From: Lineolata rhizophorae
Taxonomy: Eukaryota > Ascomycota > Dothideomycetes > Lineolatales > Lineolataceae
Direction: 5' to 3'
DNA: 64,000 bases
NCBI GenBank assembly: GCA_010093515.1
Contig: MU001699.1
Coordinates: forward strand, 245,000-308,999
Shown here piece by piece: positions 42,785-53,650 of the stretch (position 1 is its first letter; each line of letters starts with the position of its first letter). Both the position numbers and the translations under genes were made by a program. A model generated the notes under the pieces. It had not been told where the DNA came from and made no database searches. It was given only the letters and a program-made list of their open reading frames with translations.

Positions 42785-45700
42785 TGGGAAGGGAGGGGGG
42801 AGTGGTTTGGGAGAATTGAAAGATGCGGCCATGGCGGCAGGTTGTTGGCGGGCGCTCATCTTGCTTTTGGTCTGGGAATATAGAAACGGATAGATTCTGT
42901 TTGCAAATAGATTGGTAGCGGGGAAGTGGCGCTTGACGTGTGGTAGTCTGATAACAAACGTAGGGTCTAGTAAGAGTGAGCGGTGTTCAACTTTAGGCTG
43001 CTCTAGAGCATGATCAGCTTACAGTAAGGCGCGTAAAACGAGATACTTTAAAGAAATGATCGGCGCTAGCGGTATGTGTTGATCTTCTAGTTAAAGAATA
43101 TGTAATTCTAGTCGCTGTAATTGTGCAATATCAATGATACGTACGTGATTCAGTTCAAATAAGAGCCAAAGTTCAGCAGCAAACATGATATATAATACTC
43201 TCTAAAAGGAATGGAAAAGAGTATAGAGTATGCTCATTGCCCAAAAGTAAAGTGCCAGCCTCTTCGCATTTTTCTTCGGCCTTTGTCATCTATTGCCCAC
43301 TCCCGGAACATAGATTTGAGCTAGAAATAAAGTTTCCTTCTAAAATATTCTTCTACGGGGAAGACCTTGCGTTGATGTCTCTAACTCGATTACGCGATCC
43401 CACTCGGCTGCATATAATATGCTGTTATCTGTCTCTCTAACCAGCCCGCCGTGACCCTTTCAGGCCCTAATCCGGGTGAAGAGAATGAATGGTTCATTTC
43501 GAGAAAAACTCTGCTTCAGAGTCACTTCTGCTAGAAATTCTCAAACCTGGGAGCCATTCCTAGCCTACGATCCACTCACGGTCGACTCTATCCGCGTTTT
43601 GGCATGCCACAATTTCGTCCCTTTCCATTTCTTTTTATTCCTCCCGGGACGGGCCCTCCCATTTAAGCATCACTTCGTTGCTCAACGAAAACGCCCGAAC
43701 AGAAAGAGATCGCTCGGCAATCTGTCTAGAGGGAGGCAACAGTTACGACTTCTCATTTATAGCTTCTCCGCACGGGGCACGAGCACGCACCGTGGCTCTC
43801 CGAATTCGGCCGGCCACGTACCTATGCGAGCGTTCTAGCTCCCGCGAGTCATGGTCTGCCCCAACGCGGCCCTGTTCTTGTCCAGGGCAGCAGGCACGGT
43901 GCTGAGGACGAGCCACTTCTGATCTCCCCCTTCCGACGCGATTCAGAAACGCACGAGCAAGTTGCAACCGAAATAGTTGAAGCAAGTTAAAACGCAGTAT
44001 ACTTGAGCTCGAGCACGCAGCGACAGCGGCGCACCTGCTGGCGGGGACCAGTCCTCCCGTCTCGTGCATATTTTCTGATATTCAGATGACCACACGCTCT
44101 TGCTTCTGCTCCCCCACCTCGCGGCGCCGCAACGCCCGTTAACCTCAGCACCAGCCGCACGCCAGGCACACACGGCGCGCCGACAAAAGCCCAAAGCAAT
44201 GCATGTATGGGGTACCTATGCGTGCGCCCAGCAGCAGCAGCAAACTAGCGGGCGCCCGCAGTAGTACCGAGTCGGTACGCATTAGATGTACGTGCGTGCG
44301 TACATACCTAGCGTCCGGCTGCGCGTGAGTCGCGTGGCCCTCTCTGCGCGGAGCCGAGCGATGCGACGCTGGCGCCCGCGCGCCCGCGCGCGGCAGCCGC
44401 CAGTTCGCTTTGCGAAGTCGTGAGTTGTGACGGAAAAGGAGGCTGTTGGCGTCCGCCTATTTCGGGTCGTCCGAAACGTACCGTACCGAGTAGGTATGTA
44501 GTATGTGCTCCGTGGCTCGCGCTCGCGATTACGTAGCACCGGGGCTGGGGGGTTGTCGGGGACGGCCGATCTCCGGTCGCGGTTGTCCGCGGCCGAGCTG
44601 TTCGTTGCTGGTTGGTTGGTTGGCTGGTTCGCGGGAAAAAGAGTGGGTCCGGGGAAGGTACGCATGCGTGGTACCGACCTAAACTGGGTGCGTTGCGTAG
44701 GTCGGTTCTCCGTCCTGCTGGTCTATACGTAGGTACATACTACGCAGTCACGCTACGGGCACGCTAGAGTTGCACGCACACCAGGGACAAGCGAATGTAC
44801 CCAAGGCTAGGTACATACCTGCCTTAGTTGGCAACGTACTCCGTTCCGTGCTACATAGCTACTGTGACTTCGCGCACGTCGCACTTTGGCCTCGAGGTTT
44901 ACGCACCACAAAAAAAACAAAAAAAAAAAAAGAAAGGGAGCTCAAGTGCCGACTGACGGGCTCTGCGCCCCGTCGCACCAGTCGATATTCAGCTCGAAGC
45001 GTTTCTCGGGAGCGCAGCGCCATGTCGAGCTGCGGAAAATCGTTCGGCGGTGGAGTGTTCTCCGGCAGCTCAGCAATAGGCGTGGTGCGTGGTTTCAGTT
45101 GTCGGAGAACCGAGTGGGCATTGGGCAAGTCAAGTCAGCGCGGTACGGAGCAAGTGAAAGCGCAGAAAAAAATTTTCTTTCGCTCGCACGATATTGGCCA
45201 GTGCGCGCTGCCACCCGCGTCATTGGAGGGGGGTTCTGGGAGGGGGAGCCTCCGACCCGGCCCTACGAATTACATAACTTCACCACCGCGCCTTTTCAGC
45301 TCCTCGGTTGGCGGCAATCCTTTGAGATGATAATGCAAGGGCACACGCCATTGCTTCCTCTGGCCTCGTCCCTCTTCATCTCATCCCAGAACGAAATGAA
45401 GGTTGCGCGGCCGGGGGGGTTTAGGGGAAGACAGATAGATAGAGAGAGTTGGGGGAAGGGGAGGGCTGCGCGCGGGGTGCGGATCGGCCGGCCCACGCCG
45501 AGACCCAAACCAAGAGGCTTTTTTTTTCCCTTCTCGCCTGGGTGTGTAGGACACGACACGTTCGGCACACTGAAAACAAGGTGGAGAGGTGGACCATGTA
45601 TTGTCCAGCACACATGTACCTACAGCAGATAGGTAGTCGAAGAGCAGTGGGAGCAAGAGTGGGAGTGGGCTGGGCCGGGCGGGGTCTGGAAAAGGGGTGA

Positions 45701-48460
45701 TCCTGCTCATAATGTCTTGTGTTGGTGGCCAATTGAGGCTGGCGCTGATTGTGCGTCGAGAGACAAGGCGAAAAGAAAAAATTTTCTTCTTTTCGTTTTG
45801 GAGGTGTAGCCTTGGGCGCGTGGGTAGGTAGCGACGAAGCAAAAGGGAGGGCAGGAGAAAAAAAAAAAACCGCACCGCATCACAAGGGCCTGGGCCCGGA
45901 CCCTCGCAGTCGCTGGCTCGCTGCAACCTAATGGTCCGTGGGCCGTGGCGCTCCCTGACAGGCTGGTGACCTATTTCACTTACCCGATGGCTACTCCGCT
46001 ACTGGCACGCACTCGCACACGCGCAGACAAAGGGCTCCTCTTGTAGGGGCATGGCCAGGCAAGGTCAGGTAGCAGGCGTAACGGCTGCAGCAGCAATGCG
46101 GCGGTCGCCCTCTCGACCCAGCCAGCTTCCAATGCGAGCCGTAGACGGCCACTTCGATCCACGAGAAGCGGATGGAAAAGCGGGAAACCCTGGCAGTTGA
46201 CGCGGCCCGGGCAACGGCGGCCCGCGGGGAAGCGCCATATGCTTCCGTTCCTGCCAGGAAGAATTGGGCCAGGTGCATGCCGACAGGCTGTACGGAGGAC
46301 GTACGGGGTGCAATTGACCGGCTCGGGATGGGGGAGCAGACGGGGCGGCGCCGCCGAACGGGCCCGCGGGGAACGGGTTCGGGGGCGGGCGGGGGAGATC
46401 CAGGAACCCCCGGCCTGCCGGGACACGGGATCGGCGCGGCGCCGGGGCCGCCTCACTCGCCGGCTGGGGGCGGGGCGCAGGACTTTTCAGCAGGCGCAGC
46501 CGACCGGGCGGGGGCCGCGCCATTGGGCGGGCCCCGGCCCCATACCACGTACGTAGCACTCCGGACGCACCACGCACCGTCGGTTGGCCGAGTCCGCGCA
46601 GCAGCCCGTCAAGGTTCTCCGCCTTTTCCACTGCGTCGGGACGCGGCCCTTGGCCGGGGTTGTTTCCAATGGCTCGCCGTGCCGGTCGAGTCTCCTCCTG
46701 CGCCCCCGCCGCCAGACCTGCCACCGCGAAGGCGGCAAACCTAAAAAAGTAAAAGTCAACAAAAACGAAGAAGGGCCAAAAAGGAATCTGGAATGGCTTG
46801 CCGGGCCCTGGTCGACGCTCTCCGGGGGCGGGTGCTTGGACGACGGCGGTTGGTGGAGACGGGGTGCACAAGGCTTCGCCAGCCCGTATTGCCTCTCTTC
46901 CCTGTCCGTATGTAATTGCTCTGGCGCCCACCTATTCTCGAGTCCCGCCAGCCTTTTTTTCGCGCGGCATTTTTCCTTTCTGTTTCTTCTGCCTCGCCCT
47001 TGCCACCAAGCCTCCCTCCTGCGGACGGCAGCGCCGCAGCCGCAGCCGCGGAAAGCAAAGGAAGCAGAGGAGAAAAAGGAACGACGGCCGTTTCTCGAGC
47101 ATCGGTCCCAAGCTGGTGATCCGGCGGCGCCCAAACGCCCGGCCGCCGCGCCTCCCTTCCCTCGCGCCCCTCTCTTCCCGTGGACCTGGTCGCCTCGCGC
47201 ATCCTGCCCGCGGTCCGGACGTCTGGCTGTTGCGGCGCCCGCCCAGGCCTCGCCCGGTCCGTCCGCTCCCCCTCTCCCGGGGCTCTCGTCCGCCACCCGC
47301 GCCCGCCCGGCCGCCGCCCTGGGATGCGTCGCGATCGGGTCGCTGCCTGTTCCTGTCGACCGTTGGCCTGCCTCGCTCGCGCTTGTTCTTGGTGACCCGC
47401 ACGCTCCCGCCGCCCGCCGCGTGGTCATGCGCCGTTCCCGCCGGCCCTCGTTGTCGCCCGACGCCACCGCGAAGCTGTCACTCCCGCCGACGCTGCCACT
47501 TTCCCATCGCCCTCCGATCTCCTGTTTCCCTGGAGCGCATCCTCGCCCACCCGGCCCTGGCCTTCCCGCGCGGGGCTTCCAAACCGCCGCCTCGTCTCGT
47601 CTCCTGAACGGCCTTCCTTTCGCGTCATATCCAGACAAAAGGTCCCGCTGGCCACGTGGGGTGCTTCCCTGATCGACCGTGATCGACCGCCGGGCCCACC
47701 CCCTCCCCCACCCCCCCTCGATTCGCCCCTTCCAGCCAACCAACCACCCTCCAGCTCTGCAGCCCTACGACAGAAATCGCTGCGTCTGCGTCACTCCACC
47801 TCCTTTTATGGCGCCCCTCTGTCTTCGCTTCTCCTCCATTCGAACCTTCGTCTCCCCTTTCTGAAAAGACCCGCCACTCCCCACCGTTCACCACCCCACT
47901 CGACTAAACCCTTCTTCACCCCCCGGCCACGGTCTCCAGACCCTTCTTCGTGGGCACCTGTGGCTAGGCCCAGCTCAGCCGACCAAGCCACAAATCCTGC
48001 CACGTCGGCCTATTTACCGTTGCGCTCGTCTGTCTGCTGCCATTCGCCTTCTTTCCACAAGTGTCCGAGCTCTTGAAACGCGACGATCATTTCCCAGTAT
48101 AATTAATCGCTCTTGGAAGGGCGGGAAGGAAGGAGAAAGGAAGAAAAAGCTTTACTACCAACTTGCCGTTTGTCTTAGCTACGGATATTTTGGGACCTGG
48201 ATTCTAGACCCGCCTCGACTCAACTCGACTCGACTCAGCCCTACTCACACCCACGAGACCTTCCCCCGAAACCCTTTTCATTCTCTAACTACGTTTCATA
48301 TAATAACACCTTCCCCCCACACATCCATCCGGCCCCGCCGGCCCCGAAAACAAAAAAAACAAAAAACAAAATAGAAGGGCGTTATCGAGAATCGAGGAAG
48401 GGCGATGGTTGCGCGAGCGCACGCCCTCGATCCACTACATCAACCCAACCTCGAACCGTC
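42785..48460. other. 5.7-kb intergenic region, AT-rich then GC-rich
   Basis: The part at 42900-43450 is AT-rich with short frames only. From 43450 to 48460 it is GC-rich with TAC/GTA clusters near 44205-44312, 44489-44505 and 44725-44822, homopurine and homopyrimidine runs, and long overlapping opposite-strand frames at 46487-47743 (-) and 46584-47672 (+). Those frames show no domain and are Arg/Pro-rich on both strands. The last 300 bases (48150-48460), with repeated ACTCG units near 48213-48237 and an A-rich leader, look like the promoter and 5' UTR of the next gene. Confidence 0.55.
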
Positions 48461-51358
48461 ATGGCCTTCTCCTCGAACTTCATGGCGTCCGAGGAGTACC
48501 ACCCTCCGCGGCCGCCGGACGCAACGACGACGACTTCTTCGTGCGACTCTTCTCCCGCCATGGACCGCAAACACCACGACCAGTCCTCTTCACCCTCCTG
48601 CTCCAGTTCCGAGCGGACGGATGTGCCAACAGCGACGACGACAACGAGACCAACAGCGACAACGATAACGCCAGCCACGTCGACGAGAGCGGGAACCGCG
48701 CCGGCGCCATCGACGGCCCCCGAACAGGCCGCCACGTCGTCCCCGCCGGTCTCGCTCGGCAGCGCCTTCACCTTCCGCGTCGAGCCGCTCGACCGCGAAC
48801 TCGACTTCTCGCCGCGGCTAGCTCGCGTGTCTGGGCGGCGGCGGTGGAAGCGGAGACGCGCCACGGCGAGGTTCGACGTGTCCGCCGGCGCCGGCGCCGG
48901 TCCCTCGGACCCGGATGCCATGGACGACGATGACGACGCCGACAGGCACGAGGCCGAGCATAACCTCGGGCACGGCAACGATGGCGATGATGACGAGCGC
49001 GCCGCGGACGACGCGGCGGACCCGCGCTTCAGGGTCAGCGACAGCGACGCAGCTTCCGCATCGCGACGACGACACCGACGACGGCAGCGGCGGCAGCGGC
49101 CGCCGTCGCCTTCCTCGCCCGCCTCCTCCAACGCATCCTCCTCCTCTTCCTCGTCTTCGTCCTCCACCGACTTCCCCATCTCCGACATCAACGCGCTCGT
49201 CTCCCCCACCATCTGGCCCCGCTTCGCCCCCGCCAACCCTCTCAAGCGCCCGCGCCGCGTCTCCGACGTCGACGGCGCCTTCGACACCGCCGCCACCAGC
49301 GCCAGCACCAGCGCCTCCGCCGCAACGGCGACCAGCTCGGGCGCCTCGCCGCTGCCCAGCGTCAAGAAGCGCCGGCTGCGGCTCGGCCCGCTCGTCACCA
49401 GCCGGCTGAGCCGGCCGTTCTCGCAGCCCGCCTCGCACGTCGTGGACAGGGGCAGCTCCAAGATCGCCGTCTGGGCGAAGCAGCGCGCGCTCGGGAGGGG
49501 CTTGTTGAGGAAGGCGGCGATTCTGAACGCGGTGAGGTTGGGGCGGGGGGGTGGGGGGTTGGGCGGAGGGGGGGGAGATGGAGGAGGAGGTGAGGAGGGG
49601 GCGGGAGGGGGAGTGGGAGGAGGGCAAGGAGGAGAGGGAGGTGGGGGGGCGGGTGGCAGTGGGAGTGGGAGTGGAAGTGGTGGGGAAGAGATGTTGTAAG
49701 TGTGAACGTTTTCTTTCTTCTGGTTTTGAATTTTGGAGTTTGGGTTTGTGGACGGTGGATTGTGGTGTTGTGGCTCTGGTTTTGGTGTTTCCTGGATCTT
49801 TTTACTGTTCCCTACGGCGTAGTCCGGCGTGATTTTGGCCCTGAGCATCGGATCCCGGTTTATTGTGGTCCTGGTCTCTCTATTTTCCGGTTTTTTTTAC
49901 TGTTTACCACGTCCTACCGTCGCGTAACATCTGTAGACGCACGATACTAACACTATTCTCCCCCTCTACAGGAATCGCGATGCTGCCATGGCCTCGTCAA
50001 CGACCATTTCATCCGCCGAGCCGCCTCCCACAGCGGCGGCTACGGCCGCAGTCCGCCCGTCCGCTCTCGGCGCACCCTTCACCGGCACATCGCAAGCTCA
50101 CACGCCGTCCCCGCTCTCCGCCTCCGCCGTTCCCTCGCCGCAGATCAACATCTCCGCCGCGCCAATCTTCACAGGCGGCTCGTCCTCTCCGCCATCATTT
50201 TCCGGCGTCCCATTCCGACACTCCCCCCACACCCAGCGCGCCCCTCCCTCGGCCCCTGTCCTCGCGCCCACCCACCCAACCCATCCCTTCTACCCCAGCG
50301 GCGCCACCGCCCGCGCCCCGCTCTCCGCCGGCTCGCCGCCGGTCCTCGCCCCCTCGCCCACGCCCGCGCCCCTCGCCCTCTCGAGCCTCGGCTCCGCGCT
50401 CGCCGCCACCACTCGCGGCCGCTCGCCGCCCTCGTCCTCGATGGCAGCGCCCTCCCCGGCCCCATCTTCCTCGCCGCAACCGCCGCCGCCGCCGCCGGCC
50501 CGCCAGCCCCTCCTCCCCCTCCCGCCCAGCCCCCTCGGCCTGTCCAACTACGACGCCCTCGACCAGGACGACGGCTACGTGCCCGGCGGCACGGACGGCT
50601 GGTTCGACGACGAGCCGCCGCCGCCGCTGCCGCCGCCCGGCGGCCCCGCCGCCGGCGCGTACTGCGTGTGGCCGGGCGCGGCCGACGCGGCGGGCGCCGG
50701 AGCCGCCGGCGGGTCCGCGGACGCCGCCGCCGCCGCCGCCGCTACCGCGCGCGCGCGCACGCGCAGCGTCGGCCGCAAGTCGGCGCCGGGGTCGCGGGCA
50801 GCGAGTCCCGGGGCGAGGAGCGGGGCAACGACGCCGGTGGGGGCGGGGGCGGGGGCTCGGGCGACGCGCTCGCCGCCGCCGCCGGCGATCTATTCGGACT
50901 TTAATGTGCTGGAGCCGGCGGAGTCGGTGTTGGAGGATCACGATTATATCGGGGCGTGGGATGCGGAGGAGAGGGTTGGGATGCCGGGGGTGGAGGTCGT
51001 AGGTGGGGGTGCTGGTGGTGGTTGGGGTCGTGGGAGTGGGGCGGCGGCGGCGGCGATTTGGGGGGTGGGGTTTGGTGGTGCTGGTGGTGGGAGTGGGGAT
51101 GAGAGGTCTGGGAGAGCGGTGGGGGACGCAAGTTATGGAGGAAGTGGAGGAGGAGGAGGTGGTGGTGGTGGTGCGGTGGGTGCGTTTGGGGGTGCTGTTG
51201 GCGTGGATGCGAGTGCCGGTGCGGAGGCGGAGGATGTGGATGTGGATGTGGACATGGATGAGGAGGAAGACGAACCGTGGTTGGGAAGTGGTAGCGGCTT
51301 GGTGAGGGAGAAGGAGAGCCAGAAGGAGAGCATGTTTGGGAATTCGTCTGGGGCGTGA
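48461..51358 (+). CDS. Large disordered fungal protein with a conserved basic RGSSKIAVWAKQ block, unknown function
   Basis: Exon 1 is 48461-49695 and exon 2 is 49972-51358; the 276-base intron has a GTAAGTG donor, an ACTAACA branch site and an ACAG acceptor. The product has 873 residues. Without splicing, the first frame stops four bases past the donor. Much of the protein is Ser/Thr/Pro/Ala/Gly-rich. Ordered-looking parts are a basic block near 122-138 (SGRRRWKRRRATARFD), ISDINALVSPTIWPRF near 235, a long basic block at about 301-358 (KKRRLRLGPLVTSRLSRPFS, then HVVDRGSSKIAVWAKQRAL and RKAAILNAVR), YDALDQDDGYVPGGTDGWFD near 604 and SDFNVLEPAESVLEDHDYIG near 720. These blocks look like those of a fungal hypothetical protein I have met in other Pezizomycotina. 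The basic block could be a nuclear targeting or nucleic-acid-binding part; this is inference. Confidence 0.82.
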
Positions 51359-52838
51359 GGGGTTTAAGAATGGGCCATGGGAAGTTCCTTGCATGAGACA
51401 TGTCCACCCGGCGAACGGACGGAAGGACGGACGGCGCATTTACGTCTTACTCCCTGTTCTGGGATATGGTTTGTTTTTTTGGCCTGTTTCATGCATGCTG
51501 GTGCTAGCATCCATCCCTACATGTACGGGCGTCCATTTTGTATCGCTGCAGCATTTTTTTCTTTTCTCCTGCAGGTGTCGTCGTTTTGACTGTTTGGCTG
51601 CATACTACTGTCTCTTTTGGTCTGGCTGCATTGGACTTTTGGGTCTGGAGGAGGAGAGCCAAACATTTCGGGTTCGCACTGCGCCAGGTGTATGGGTCGT
51701 GTGTGCATCCTTGGTGTTTTGTTTCTATTTTGGTTCGGCGCCGCATGGCTGGTATCGGGGTCCTGGGTCGGTGGGTCTACCTTGGTACCCAATTTCCCAT
51801 GGACTTGGGTTTGTTTTATGCTTTTCTTCCTGTCTCTTTCGTCAAGCATTTTTGGATGGTTGGTTTGGTTGTTTGGTTCCTGGGAGTGTTTTTTTACCTC
51901 ATATCTGGGCGCGTTTGCGTTGTGCTTTTGTTGTTTTGCTGCCTTCTGGTGCATCGTTCGTGGTTATTTATGTTTTGTGTCATTTTCAACCGCGGTTTGG
52001 GTTTACCTCTTCTTCCCTTCCTTCATCTACTGTGTATTATTTATTTTTTCAATTAGTTGTCAGTTACTATATCTTATCGACTACTGGCTTCTCTCGGCTT
52101 GCTTGCGCTTGTGCCTTTTCCTGGCCTCTTTTTGTCCTCATCCCTTTCAACAGAGGGGTTGCATGGTTGCATGGTCTGGATTCTTGTACAATACTTGACA
52201 CCAGGGGCTGGAGATGCTACTGGGAACCTTTGGCGGGAACGTGTGGGCCTATCTGTCCTTTCCTGGAGTGTGTGTTTGCAATTGTATATATGGCAGATGA
52301 CGGTGTCGGACGAATAGATACGGCATTGATCCACGCCCTTGAAAACTATGAATGTTGCGGTCTTTCAAAGGTATCAAAACATTTAATATTGGAAGGCGAC
52401 AACACTGTTTAAAAAGTACGCCAGCCTGACCCATCCAACCCGTAGTCCAAGTCCCTTTATTCGCAAGAGCAATAATGCGCAAAAGCGAGACCGTGGATGC
52501 CCGTGCCCTTCAAGCCTACATAAAGTCCATGACAATGCCGTTAACCGTCGCCTCTCCTAAATTACCATACAAACAGGATACTGGGCTCAACGGGACCCCC
52601 AAACCGTTCCAAGGCCGTAAGGGATTTCTCATTGGGCCGATGCCTAGCAACACGTACAAGCATGAGCGCATATAAAACGGCTGGCGAAACAGAAGCCAGC
52701 GCCGCCGGAAACGTCCCATGGAATGGACGCTGGGCTTCCGTTGGGGGAGCGAGGGGAACTGAACCCATCGGGGTTGGAAAGACTGCGGACCCCGACGTTG
52801 TTGCTCCTCTGTAGTTGACGATACGAGGTGGAAAAATT
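51359..52838. other. T/G-rich, A-poor 3' flank and intergenic region
   Basis: From about 51440 to 52300 the plus strand is rich in T and G and poor in A, which leaves all three forward frames open for long distances (up to 358 codons, 51336-52412). The translations are Phe/Leu/Cys/Val/Trp-rich without conserved motifs, overlap the end of the upstream gene, and have no promoter of their own. It is best read as a long 3' UTR of the gene ending at 51358, followed by the 3' UTR of the convergent decarboxylase gene from about 52400. Confidence 0.55.
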
Positions 52839-53650
52839 TTATTCGATGCCGAGCTTGCGGCCACGGTCGAGCGCGATGGCACACATAGCCTGAAGTAAAG
52901 AAGCATATCAGCACAAACTGGCCGACGATGCCCGCCAACACTATATTGTGTGGAAAGAGCCGTTTTTTTAAAATCAAAAAAAGAAAAAGGAAAAAGAAAA
53001 AAGAGACAGAGAGAGAGAAAAGAAAGGAAAGAAGAACGCACCCTGATAGCCTCAAGCCGCTCCTCCTCGATATCGGCCCTCTCGATCCTCTTCCGCATAT
53101 CCCGCATGATGTCCGCCCGCGGACGCCCGTTCACAAACACTACATAGCGCATGCCCGGGAAGGCCCTCTCATACTCCGCGTTGAGCCTCGCCAACTCGTC
53201 CGCCTCTCTCCTGCGCTCGTCCTCTCCGGGCGGGGGCCCGACCGCCGCCGCCGCCTCCATAGCGGCCTGCTCCCTCCTGCTCTCCTCGCTCAGGCCGGCA
53301 TTGGCGGCGCCCAGGCGCGGGTGGGCGCCCAGGACGTCCTCGAGCATGTCGCGGCGGGCGGGGTCGTAGTCGGCGTTGGCGGCGAGGGTCATGAGGGCGC
53401 CCTGGACGGACAGGACGAGGGCGGCGAGCGACGACGGCGGCGGCGGGTGCGCGAGCAGGGGCAGGGCCAGCGCGTGCATCGCGGGCGAGGGCTCGAAGAG
53501 GGCGTCGAGGAGCGCGGTTTGCGAGGAGCGCGGCGCGGTGGGCAGGGCGGAGAGCGAGGGGAGGGGCGCGGGCGTCATGGGCGAGGCGGGGGACGGGGCC
53601 GTGGTCGTCGAGGCGGATGGGATGTGGTGCGTGGTTATGGCGGTGGCCAT
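52839..53650 (-). CDS. OHCU (2-oxo-4-hydroxy-4-carboxy-5-ureidoimidazoline) decarboxylase
   Basis: Exon 1 is 53650-53042 and exon 2 is 52889-52839; the 152-base intron has a GTGCGT donor and TTCAG acceptor. The product has 219 residues. The enzyme makes S-allantoin from OHCU, the last step of urate breakdown. Diagnostic parts are LFEPSPAMHALALPLL (about 51-66), LEDVLGAHPRLG (about 103-114) with catalytic His110, SEESRREQ (about 121-128), LNAEYERAFPGMRYVVFVNG (about 156-175) and the short second exon AMCAIALDRGRKLGIE, which closes the conserved C-terminal helix. The first 40 residues are Thr/Ala/Pro-rich and extra. The end LGIE is not a peroxisomal PTS1 signal, so a cytosolic location is likely. 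Urate oxidase and HIU hydrolase genes are not in this window. Confidence 0.92.

Noticed and set aside
46487-47743. Long opposite-strand open frames (418 codons minus, 362 codons plus)
   Set aside because: Both strands are open at once because stop codons are rare in this GC-rich DNA. Translations are Arg/Pro/Gly/Ala-rich, have no domain and no splice structure.
51336-52412. 358-codon plus-strand frame downstream of the 48.5-kb gene
   Set aside because: It overlaps the end of a supported gene, all three forward frames are open because the strand is A-poor, and the Phe/Cys/Leu-rich product shows no motif. Better explained as a T-rich 3' UTR.
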